A stretch of 13,994 bases of DNA from JAWCLZ01 sp037443105. GTDB lineage: Archaea > Halobacteriota > JAWCLZ01. Numbering within the stretch: position 1 is the stretch's first letter; each line of letters opens with the position of its first letter. The stretch covers positions 1 through 13,994 of the forward strand of contig JBBIOZ010000041.1 of assembly GCA_037443105.1 (NCBI GenBank), given 5' to 3'. Positions 6,322-13,159 of the stretch are shown piece after piece. Under the pieces are notes generated by a model. That model had not been told where the DNA came from, searched no databases, and saw only the letters and a program-made list of their open reading frames with translations. The position numbers and the translations under genes were made by a program.

Positions 6322-9287
6322 TGCCACCCCTCCAGAGCTGCATCGATCATTTTTGCAATTTGTTCTGTGGTGAAATGCCTCGCCTTCATTGCCCCGGTTG
6401 GACATTCAGCAACACAAGTACCGCAGCCCTTGCATAGTGCTTGATTTACATTGGAAACATATCTTCCGTTTTTCATCACCATGCTAATAGCCGTGTAGGG
6501 GCAGCATGCCACGCAGCGAGCGCAGCCGATGCAGAGCTCCTCCGATGCCACCGAGGTTATAGCCTCAGTTTCAAGTTCAGGCTTCGCGAGGAGTCTAGCG
6601 ACCCTTGCTACCACTGCATCCGCCTGTGAAATTGAATCATAATACTCTTTGGGGCCTTGCGCGACGCCAGCTAGAAATATACCATCAGTTGCGAAATCGA
6701 CGGGTCTGAGTTTGAGGTGAGCCTCAAGGAAAAAGCCATTGATATCGAGTGGCACCTTCAGCACCTTCGCAAGCTGAGGAGCATCTTCATTTGGTACTAT
6801 GGCTGAGGAGAGCACTATTTTATCCGCTGATATATCAAACTCAGTTTGCAGGAAACTATCGAAAACAGTTACTCTGCTGCCTTTTACAGTTGGTCTATTC
6901 TCAAGCTCGAATCTAATGAATTCCACGCCCTTCTCCCGCGCTTGCAGATATAATTCCTCCATGCCTTTAGCATGGGTTCGCATGTCATTATATAAGATAT
7001 AAACTGGGTTTTCAGGATAGCGCTTTTTAACCTCCAGTGCATTTTTAACTGCAACGCCGCAGCAGATCCTAGAGCAGTAGGGTCTCTTTTCATCTCGAGA
7101 TCCTACGCACTGTATCATGACTATTCTTTCCCCTGGTTTTATCCCTCCATTCAACAGGGCCTCTTCAAACTCCAGCTGGGTCATAACGCTGGGATTTTTA
7201 CCATATTCATATACATCAGGCTTCCATTCCCTACCGCCTGTAGCAACCACTATTGCTCCAGCATCGATTTTTTCCCCATTTGAAAGTTCCAGTGTGAAGT
7301 TGCCTATGAAGCCCGAGATATTTTTTACCTCCGTACTGGTGTATACTTTTATGAGCGGGTTTTGTTTCACCGCTGCAATTTTCTCTCTCACGATTTGCTT
7401 TGGATCAAGGTAAGTCGGCACCATGGATCGCAGCTTCGCCAGAGTTCCTCCAAGTTCAGCACTCCTCTCAATGAGATAGGTCTGAAAGCCATTTCTAGCA
7501 CATCCCAAGGCTGCCTGCATGCCAGCTATGCCACCGCCGATTACCACCACCTTGGGTGTAACTGGGATTATACCTGGCTTTTGCGGCTCAAGCAAGGCTG
7601 CTCTGGCCACTGCCATTCTCACGATATCCTTTGCCTTCTCAGTTGCTTCCCTAGGCAGGCGCATATGCACCCAGGAGCACATCTCTCTGGTGCTTGCAAA
7701 TTCAAGTAAATAGGGATTTAGCCCAGCCTGCATGCAAGTTTCCCTAAAAAGCGCCTCGTGGGTGCGTGGAGTACAAGCTGCCACCACAACGCGATTCAAA
7801 TTATACTCTTTAATAGCATCTCTTATCTGGCGATTGCCCTCTTCAGAGCAAGTATAAAGGTTGCGTTGAACAAATACCACATTTGGAAGTGTTTTAGAAT
7901 ACTCCTCAAGCGCGAGCATATCTACGACGCCAGCGATATTTATGCCACAGTGACATAGAAACACGCCTATCCTTAGAGGTTCGCCGGTGATATCTCTCTC
8001 AGGCGGCACTATTTTTTTCACCACCTCACTGCCCCTCGCCTCTTTCAAATCAGCTGATACCTTTCCAGCAGCCGCGCTCCCCATTGCAACCGAATCAGAT
8101 ATATCTCTTGGAGCTTGCGAAACACCAGCTGCATATATACCTGGGATATTCGTAATCGAGGGATCTCCAAGTTTCTCGGAGATAAAACCATCTGAATCGA
8201 CTTCGATGTTAAGGGGAGCAGGCACACTGGGTACTATTGCATTGGCAAGCACAACCATGTCAACATCCATTGTTTTAACTTCGCTTGAACTTGTATCCTC
8301 ATAGGTGATTCGCAGCCTATCGCCGATTTGCTCGATGCATGCAGGCTTGCTCCGGATAAACTCAATGCCGAACTCCTCTTTTGCACGCCTGTAGAACTCC
8401 TCCTGCCCCTTGCCGTGGGCACGCATGTCCATGTAGAATATTGCGCATTTAACCTCAGGCTCGTGCTCTTTAGTTAAAATAGCCTCCTTCACTGCATATA
8501 CACAGCAGAAGCGCGAGCAGTATTTCTTATGCTTGCTATCTCTGCTCCCAACGCATTGAATGAATGCAATATGCTTTGGATGCTTGTAATCTTGCCTTAA
8601 AATGGTTCCCTCAGTTGGACCCGCAGCATTCAGAAGGCGTTCAAATTCAAGGCCTGTTAGCACATTTTCCAAAATTCCATAGCCATAATTGCGCAGTGCA
8701 GAGGGATCGTACATCTCAAATCCGGTGGCTACGATTATTGCGCCAACGTTTAATTCTATCACTTCATCCTGCATTGAGAAGTCAATCGCTGCGCGGTCTC
8801 CGCATGCTTCAACGCATTTAAAGCATGTGATGCAGTGCTTCAAATCGATGGTATAGGTATTTGGCACAGCTTGAGGAAATGGAACATAAATTGCTTTTCG
8901 CGATTTGGTATTAGCGTCATATTCATTTGGCACATCCACCGGACACACTTGAGCGCAGTCACCGCAGCCGGTGCATTTGGCTTTATTTACATAGCGAGAC
9001 TTCTTAAGTACTTCGACTTTAAAATCCCCAAGTTTGCCCTTAACACGCTTTACCTCGGAGTAAGCCAGCAATTCTATATTGGGATGCCTCGCAACCTCAA
9101 CCATTCGAGGTGCTTCAATGCACATTGAGCAATCCAAAGTTGGCATGGTTTTATCAAGCTGAGCCATTCTTCCGCCTATGCTCGGCTCCTTCTCAACCAG
9201 ATAAACCTTATAGCCTATGTCCGCAAGATCCAGAGAGGCAACCATCCCAGCAATGCCTCCGCCTATAACTAGTACCGACCCCTTCAT
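6318..9287 (-). CDS. hdrA: Tandem HdrA fusion (two FAD-binding HdrA units; BamE-like), 989 aa
   Basis: HdrA is the flavin subunit that can bifurcate electrons. Here two units are fused. Unit 1 (1-~415) starts directly at the nucleotide-binding GGGIAG (9-14). It has an inserted ferredoxin pair (C105-C115 and C152-C162) and the HdrA cysteine cluster QCVGSRD...YCSRFCC (244-262). A linker leads into an HdrA N-terminal domain (~438-575; CHCG, VVVAACTPRTHE). Unit 2 (~579-900) has GGGIAG at 584-589 and a second CVGSRD...YCSRICC at 727-743. It lacks the ferredoxin insertion and ends in two [4Fe-4S] motifs (C919-C929, C952-C962). The start overlaps the HdrD-like gene as ATGA, with GGAGG upstream. The domain content matches BamE of class II benzoyl-CoA reductases and other HdrA-type dimers. 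The flavin family is certain; bifurcation is inference. Confidence 0.92.
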   Translation of the reverse strand: MKGSVLVIGGGIAGMVASLDLADIGYKVYLVEKEPSIGGRMAQLDKTMPTLDCSMCIEAPRMVEVARHPNIELLAYSEVKRVKGKLGDFKVEVLKKSRYVNKAKCTGCGDCAQVCPVDVPNEYDANTKSRKAIYVPFPQAVPNTYTIDLKHCITCFKCVEACGDRAAIDFSMQDEVIELNVGAIIVATGFEMYDPSALRNYGYGILENVLTGLEFERLLNAAGPTEGTILRQDYKHPKHIAFIQCVGSRDSKHKKYCSRFCCVYAVKEAILTKEHEPEVKCAIFYMDMRAHGKGQEEFYRRAKEEFGIEFIRSKPACIEQIGDRLRITYEDTSSSEVKTMDVDMVVLANAIVPSVPAPLNIEVDSDGFISEKLGDPSITNIPGIYAAGVSQAPRDISDSVAMGSAAAGKVSADLKEARGSEVVKKIVPPERDITGEPLRIGVFLCHCGINIAGVVDMLALEEYSKTLPNVVFVQRNLYTCSEEGNRQIRDAIKEYNLNRVVVAACTPRTHEALFRETCMQAGLNPYLLEFASTREMCSWVHMRLPREATEKAKDIVRMAVARAALLEPQKPGIIPVTPKVVVIGGGIAGMQAALGCARNGFQTYLIERSAELGGTLAKLRSMVPTYLDPKQIVREKIAAVKQNPLIKVYTSTEVKNISGFIGNFTLELSNGEKIDAGAIVVATGGREWKPDVYEYGKNPSVMTQLEFEEALLNGGIKPGERIVMIQCVGSRDEKRPYCSRICCGVAVKNALEVKKRYPENPVYILYNDMRTHAKGMEELYLQAREKGVEFIRFELENRPTVKGSRVTVFDSFLQTEFDISADKIVLSSAIVPNEDAPQLAKVLKVPLDINGFFLEAHLKLRPVDFATDGIFLAGVAQGPKEYYDSISQADAVVARVARLLAKPELETEAITSVASEELCIGCARCVACCPYTAISMVMKNGRYVSNVNQALCKGCGTCVAECPTGAMKARHFTTEQIAKMIDAALEGWQ
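9052..9088 (-). repeat. 37-base repeat within hdrA fusion (copy 1, inverted relative to copy 2)
   Basis: Read on the minus strand, these bases encode HPNIELLAYSEV and are identical to 13847-13883 on the plus strand, in the same reading frame. Flanking sequence is similar but not identical. Confidence 0.9.
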
Positions 9288-10429
9288 TTCATCTGCCTCC
9301 CTACAAGTGTAACTATATCTTTAACTTTGATGTTATGCTGCACCGGTATTTTTTGATCTTCACAGATTGAACACAAGAAGTGGATTAAGCAGTGAGGACA
9401 TGCGGTAACTAGAGTTTGCGCACCCACCTCCCTAGCTTCTTTCAAGCGCTGCTCTCGATATACCTTTGTCTCAGGTTCGCAGCTTAGCCAAGCACTTATC
9501 CCGCAGCAGCCTGCTTTTTGCTTTGTATTCTTCATTTCAACAAATTTACCGAGCTTCTCCATTATAACCCTTGGAGCATCATAAACACCGCAGTGTCTGC
9601 CAAGACGGCAGGGGTCTTGATAGGTAAGTACTTCGCTGGATTTAGCAATCTCAATTATACCGCTATTCATGCCTTCTGCTATAACCTCGGTTATATGTCT
9701 AATTTTAATGTTAAAGTCTCTTATTACTCTTGGGTAATCTAAAAGAAAGGTTCGATAGCATTCCGGGCAAAATGTAATTATCTCTTTTATTCCGCGTTCT
9801 TTGAACAGCTTTGCATTTACACTTGCAAATTGCTTGAAAGTTTCATAGTCGCCAGCCCAAAAAACATCATGCCCGCAGCACCGCTCATCAGCGAAGATTT
9901 GATAGTTTATATTCAACCTGTCCAAGATCTTCACACTGCTTCTAACCATCTCCTTTGCATCGAAGTTCAAATCCATAAAGAACATTTCATAGAGGGGGAT
10001 GCAGCTCACGAAAAAAAGCTTATCTCCTTTTTTATTCAGATCAATCCCTGCATCTTCAAACCATTTTGTTCTATCAGGGGTTTGCTTGGCCTTGGCCATA
10101 ATTCGATGCATGGAGTGGAAGATGCCTTTATGAGCGTAGGGGATCTCTGTGGCTTGAGTTCTTGCGCTTCGAACGACTTCTTGAATATTTATCCCCTGGG
10201 GACAGAGCACGGTACACTGACCGCATGTCAAGCAGTACCAGAGATATGGAAGTACCTGCTCTTTTAGGCCGTAGTTGATCATTCCCATCATAACGTGGGG
10301 CTTGAACTCATAATTGGTTTCCTTTGCAACCGGGCAAACTGAGGTGCACTCTGCGCATTTATAGCACATTCTTGCTTGATCTCCACCTGGAACTGTAGCG
10401 ATCTTTTTAATAAATTCCCTTGAGATCAA
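9284..10429 (-). CDS. HdrC-HdrB fusion (HdrD/BamD-like) iron-sulfur protein, 381 aa
   Basis: This soluble protein joins an HdrC-like ferredoxin domain to an HdrB-like domain. The N-terminus has two [4Fe-4S] motifs (C22-C25-C28-C32 and C66-C69-C72-C76). The C-terminal part has two CCG repeats. The first is C143, C184-C185, C221 and C224; the second is C274, C308-C309, C344 and C347. In HdrB such repeats bind noncubane [4Fe-4S] clusters. It lacks the extra sequence of membrane-bound HdrD partners and sits immediately before HdrA, so a cytoplasmic role is likely. The start is TTG at 10429 (MISREF), with GGGTG at 10436-10440 upstream; the spacing to the ferredoxin stop is two bases. It matches BamD in order. 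Whether it reduces a heterodisulfide or only relays electrons cannot be told. Confidence 0.9.
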   Translation of the reverse strand: MISREFIKKIATVPGGDQARMCYKCAECTSVCPVAKETNYEFKPHVMMGMINYGLKEQVLPYLWYCLTCGQCTVLCPQGINIQEVVRSARTQATEIPYAHKGIFHSMHRIMAKAKQTPDRTKWFEDAGIDLNKKGDKLFFVSCIPLYEMFFMDLNFDAKEMVRSSVKILDRLNINYQIFADERCCGHDVFWAGDYETFKQFASVNAKLFKERGIKEIITFCPECYRTFLLDYPRVIRDFNIKIRHITEVIAEGMNSGIIEIAKSSEVLTYQDPCRLGRHCGVYDAPRVIMEKLGKFVEMKNTKQKAGCCGISAWLSCEPETKVYREQRLKEAREVGAQTLVTACPHCLIHFLCSICEDQKIPVQHNIKVKDIVTLVGRQMK

Positions 10430-10431
10430 TG

Positions 10432-10884
10432 CTAAACACCCTTTACAGTGCTGAGCGCTGCTTGAATCTTCTTCGCAAGTTCTTCTTCATTAACATAATC
10501 GATTGCTTTGGTTGGGCAGAATTCCAAACAAACTGGTTTGCCATCGCATAAATCGCAGACAAATGCCTTTTTCCTGTCAGGATGCATGGACATGGCTCCG
10601 AATTCGCACGCTTCAACGCACCATCCACAGCCATCGCATTTATCTTCATTTATCTTCACTATCAAAGTTTTTTCATCTTGGGTAATTGCTCTTCTTGGAC
10701 ACTTCAGCAAACAGGGTGCTGGTTTGCAAAATCTGCAAGCTAGAGCGCTTGTCAGCGGCGGTATATTAACTGCTTTAATTCGCGCCTTCTNNNNNNNNNN
10801 NNNNNNNTTATATGAGCAGATCAGCTCGCAAGTGTGGCAGCCAATGCAGAGTGCTGGATCTGCAGCTAAAAACTTTACCTCCAT
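10432..10884 (-). CDS. Four-cluster ferredoxin (HycB/AOR small-subunit type; BamC-like), 150 aa, with an assembly gap
   Basis: This is the electron-transfer partner typical of AOR-family oxidoreductases. Four cysteine groups are visible: C13-C16-C19-C23, C50-C53-C58-C62, C83-C86-C89-C93 and C110-C113-C119-C123. The CxxCx4CxxxC spacing in groups 2 and 4 is the hallmark of HycB/DmsB-like proteins. Residues 26-32 are unknown because of 17 Ns (10791-10807). Flanking CSY and KARIKA match the usual family context, and the reading frame is kept, so the gap size seems right. I chose the ATG at 10884, which has GGGAGGGTGA upstream, rather than 10914, which would lie within the AOR gene. It follows the AOR stop by four bases. 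It may wire the AOR-like protein to the HdrD/HdrA subunits. Confidence 0.9.
   Translation of the reverse strand: MEVKFLAADPALCIGCHTCELICSYXXXXXXXKARIKAVNIPPLTSALACRFCKPAPCLLKCPRRAITQDEKTLIVKINEDKCDGCGWCVEACEFGAMSMHPDRKKAFVCDLCDGKPVCLEFCPTKAIDYVNEEELAKKIQAALSTVKGV
10791..10807. other. Assembly gap (17 N)
   Basis: Seventeen undetermined bases lie inside the four-cluster ferredoxin gene. Both sides remain in one frame, with family-typical spacing between CSY and KARI, so the gap length appears correct. Confidence 0.95.
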
Positions 10885-10888
10885 AGCA

Positions 10889-11947
10889 TCACCCTCCCTC
10901 TGGCAGCGCTTCACCAGTTACAAGCTTGTACAGTCTTGCAAGCTCTTCTTCACTATAGGGTGCGCGCTTGCATATGATTAAAGAATTGAATAATTTATCA
11001 AGTTTCCCAGCTGCTGGCTTTTCTGGCTTTGCAGTAACTGCTCTTTCTACTTTTTCTGCTTCCGACCTAACTGCAAGTCTCTTTATGAATTCATTGAGTT
11101 TCTCGCCCTTTGCTGATTTTGCAAGAGTACCGGTATAAATTGGATTAAGCCCAAGTCGCTTGCAGAGTGCAATTGCTTCAATAACTTCCTCAGCCTTGTA
11201 GCCGCTGAATGCTTCAGCTTCCTCTGGGAATATAGTTGTTATCAATCCATCTGCTTTAAATGCCTCTCTGCACGCGATATTACACTGCAAGCAAGAGCGA
11301 TTCCTTGGGAGTTTTTTCGCAACTAAATCTTTTCTAATTTTACTTGATACCTCTTTCTTTGGGATAGCCTTTACCAATTCATCTGGATGTGCTACTTTGA
11401 CATCTTTCGATCCTCTTACAATAACTGCTTTCAGCAGCTTGGTACCCATAGCATGGCCAAGATTGCTTGCATCAAGCTGATCATCGCAGTAGATGCTTGC
11501 AAATTTAACCTGCTGCTCGCCTGCTGGGCCTATCACCGCTGATGCGATCGTTGGATCATTTGCATCTTTCCAGATTTTCTCAACTGTTTCACAGCAGTCC
11601 AAGCTCCAGAGTTTATCAGCACGCTCAATATCAACGCCATCATCATCGATCCACAGTGCAACCGGTCTCTCAGCTCTGCCGGTAATTACAATTGCATCTA
11701 AGCCAGCCAGCCTCATTTGGAAAGGGAAATTACCGGAAAAGTAATCCTCTCCATTTGAGGAAAAAACACCAACGACGCTTCCTGCAGGTACAAGAGTTCC
11801 TGAGAAAACTCCTGTTGCAAATATCAATGAATCTTGCTTTAATAATTTCGATGCCAATGCAGCGCCACCTATTGCTTTGAATTTCTCCACTACTATGCTT
11901 ACACTATTCTTGGTTAAATCGGCATAGAGCACCTTTTTTTCAGTCAT
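10889..11947 (-). CDS. Truncated, degenerate aldehyde:ferredoxin oxidoreductase (AOR)-family protein (BamB position), 352 aa
   Basis: AOR enzymes (~600-650 aa) bind a tungsten bis-pterin and one [4Fe-4S] cluster. This protein follows the AOR domain-1 pattern: KVLYADLTKN (5-14), LIFATGVFSGTLVPAG (41-56), AGLDAIVITGRAERPVALWI (81-100), VIGPAGEQQVKFASI (138-152) and AMGTKLLKAVIVRGSK (166-181). It then has C219-C222-C226 (CLQCNIAC), LCKRLGLNPIYTG (261-273), and a C-terminus with C326 (IICKR) and LYKLVTG (339-345). All four cluster cysteines are kept. The arginine/asparagine and RAAGRGG-type pterin-phosphate motifs of classical AOR are replaced (AGSVVGV, YFSGNFPF, LDASNLG). Roughly 250 residues of domains 2-3 are absent. 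I prefer the ATG at 11947 by homology; an ATG at 12022 would add 25 basic residues. It is first in the Hdr operon, where BamB would be. It is probably not a normal aldehyde oxidoreductase. Confidence 0.82.
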   Translation of the reverse strand: MTEKKVLYADLTKNSVSIVVEKFKAIGGAALASKLLKQDSLIFATGVFSGTLVPAGSVVGVFSSNGEDYFSGNFPFQMRLAGLDAIVITGRAERPVALWIDDDGVDIERADKLWSLDCCETVEKIWKDANDPTIASAVIGPAGEQQVKFASIYCDDQLDASNLGHAMGTKLLKAVIVRGSKDVKVAHPDELVKAIPKKEVSSKIRKDLVAKKLPRNRSCLQCNIACREAFKADGLITTIFPEEAEAFSGYKAEEVIEAIALCKRLGLNPIYTGTLAKSAKGEKLNEFIKRLAVRSEAEKVERAVTAKPEKPAAGKLDKLFNSLIICKRAPYSEEELARLYKLVTGEALPEGG

Positions 11948-12115
11948 TATAAACGCTCCCAGTTTTTTTAACAATTGACCGCAACGCTTATACAATTTTC
12001 TTTTTGAATCGATTTTATTCATAGTTTAATTAAGGCTTGCTATTTGAAAAAAATCAATCAATTTATATTCATGTATATCAAGATTAATGGCTAATCAATA
12101 GATTTTGGTGTTGGC
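11948..12115. promoter_or_regulatory. Shared divergent promoter region of the AOR-Hdr and polyferredoxin-HdrA operons
   Basis: The spacer is A/T rich. On the plus strand ttatattcatgtatat (12063-12078) could be the TATA box for the polyferredoxin gene (ATG at 12116), giving a leader of about 20-25 bases with GGTG before the start. On the minus strand aatataaattg over about the same bases could serve the AOR operon. The two TATA boxes thus nearly coincide, so both operons could be co-regulated or compete. TTAATTAA at 12025-12032 is another A/T-rich element. Assigned by eye. Confidence 0.4.
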
Positions 12116-13159
12116 ATGAGAGGAAAGCCTGTTAGAATCGTAAAAGATGAGCAGCAAATAATTAAGCGAAAGATGTATTTCCGCTCGCACGAGGTAATTC
12201 ATAATTTACATAAATGTCAGGGCTGCGAGATCTGTAAAACTTCCTGTCCAGAGGAGGCAATTAGTATCAGTGGCGCGGAGATCAAAGATGGAAAGCTGAT
12301 CAAAAAGAATAAGGCGGTTTTCGATGAAAATAAATGCACCTTCTGCGGTGTATGCTCGCAGGTTTGCCCTTACCACGCGATTGAATTCAGAATCGACGGC
12401 AAACCTTCTCCGCCTGTGCTGCAGGAGGATTTCCCTAAGTTTATTCGAGAGGTCTATATAAACCAAGAGAAATGCGATCCAACTTGCACTCTCTGTCAGG
12501 ATACATGCAAATTCGAGGCCTTGAGGTATGAAGATGGAGACGGTGAAATTGAAATTTTGGATGTAAAGATCAACGATGAACTTTGCAATTTATGCAGGAA
12601 ATGCGAAGCTCCAGGCGTTGAAATCACGGATAAGGTTTACATAAGCTATGATAAATTCACAGATGAAACACTGAAGGCTCTGGAAAAATGCCCTCAGGGT
12701 GCAATTGCAATCAATAGAGAAAGGCGGAGAGAGAGGCTGATTAAAGTAGATCTAGATAAATGCGTTACCTGTGGGTGGTGCGAAGGTGTCTGTCCAAATG
12801 GAGTGCTTGCAGTTACCACGCCTTTTGAGGGCACTTTAAGCATAGATATCACCAAATGCACTGAAGCATGCACCGCCTGTATAGAAGCATGTCCCTGTGG
12901 TGCGCTCCACGGTTCACCGCTGGTTTATAAAAGTGAATACTGCATACTGTGCGGCGCATGCAGAAATGCATGTCCAAATGGCGCTATTGCAATAACCAGA
13001 GAAAGAATTCGACATACCAAAGCACATTCTGGCACTTGGTTTAGAGTTTTGAGCAATCTAACCAGTGTTAGAGCTTATGCTAAGGAATTGCATGCAGAAG
13101 GTTATAATAGAACTGCAAATTCATTATTAAATATAATAAGGGGTAGTGGTGGTAAGTGA
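12116..13159 (+). CDS. Polyferredoxin with seven [4Fe-4S] motifs (FwdF/MvhB-like), 347 aa
   Basis: This is a soluble multi-cluster ferredoxin, likely an electron wire between a redox enzyme and HdrA. Cysteine groups are 34-37-40-44, 74-77-80-84, 120-124-127-131, 157-160-163 with the fourth at 192, 216-219-222-226, 248-252-255-259, and 276-279-282-286, plus an extra C261. Groups 3 and 6 have the C-x3-C-x2-C-x3-C spacing, and group 4 has its last cysteine displaced by about 28 residues. These traits recall FwdF/FmdF polyferredoxins of formylmethanofuran dehydrogenase, which normally have eight clusters. A C-terminal ~55-residue basic helical tail has no cysteine. It is first in the plus-strand operon and overlaps the hdrA start by the GTGA tetranucleotide. 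Whether it belongs to a formylmethanofuran-type complex is not shown here. Confidence 0.87.
   Translation: MRGKPVRIVKDEQQIIKRKMYFRSHEVIHNLHKCQGCEICKTSCPEEAISISGAEIKDGKLIKKNKAVFDENKCTFCGVCSQVCPYHAIEFRIDGKPSPPVLQEDFPKFIREVYINQEKCDPTCTLCQDTCKFEALRYEDGDGEIEILDVKINDELCNLCRKCEAPGVEITDKVYISYDKFTDETLKALEKCPQGAIAINRERRRERLIKVDLDKCVTCGWCEGVCPNGVLAVTTPFEGTLSIDITKCTEACTACIEACPCGALHGSPLVYKSEYCILCGACRNACPNGAIAITRERIRHTKAHSGTWFRVLSNLTSVRAYAKELHAEGYNRTANSLLNIIRGSGGK

Noticed and set aside
9830..10267. 145-codon plus-strand open frame
   Set aside because: It is antisense to the HdrC-HdrB fusion and no family signature is seen.
10508..10981. 157-codon plus-strand open frame across the N gap
   Set aside because: It is the complement of the four-cluster ferredoxin gene, whose cysteine motifs are unmistakable.
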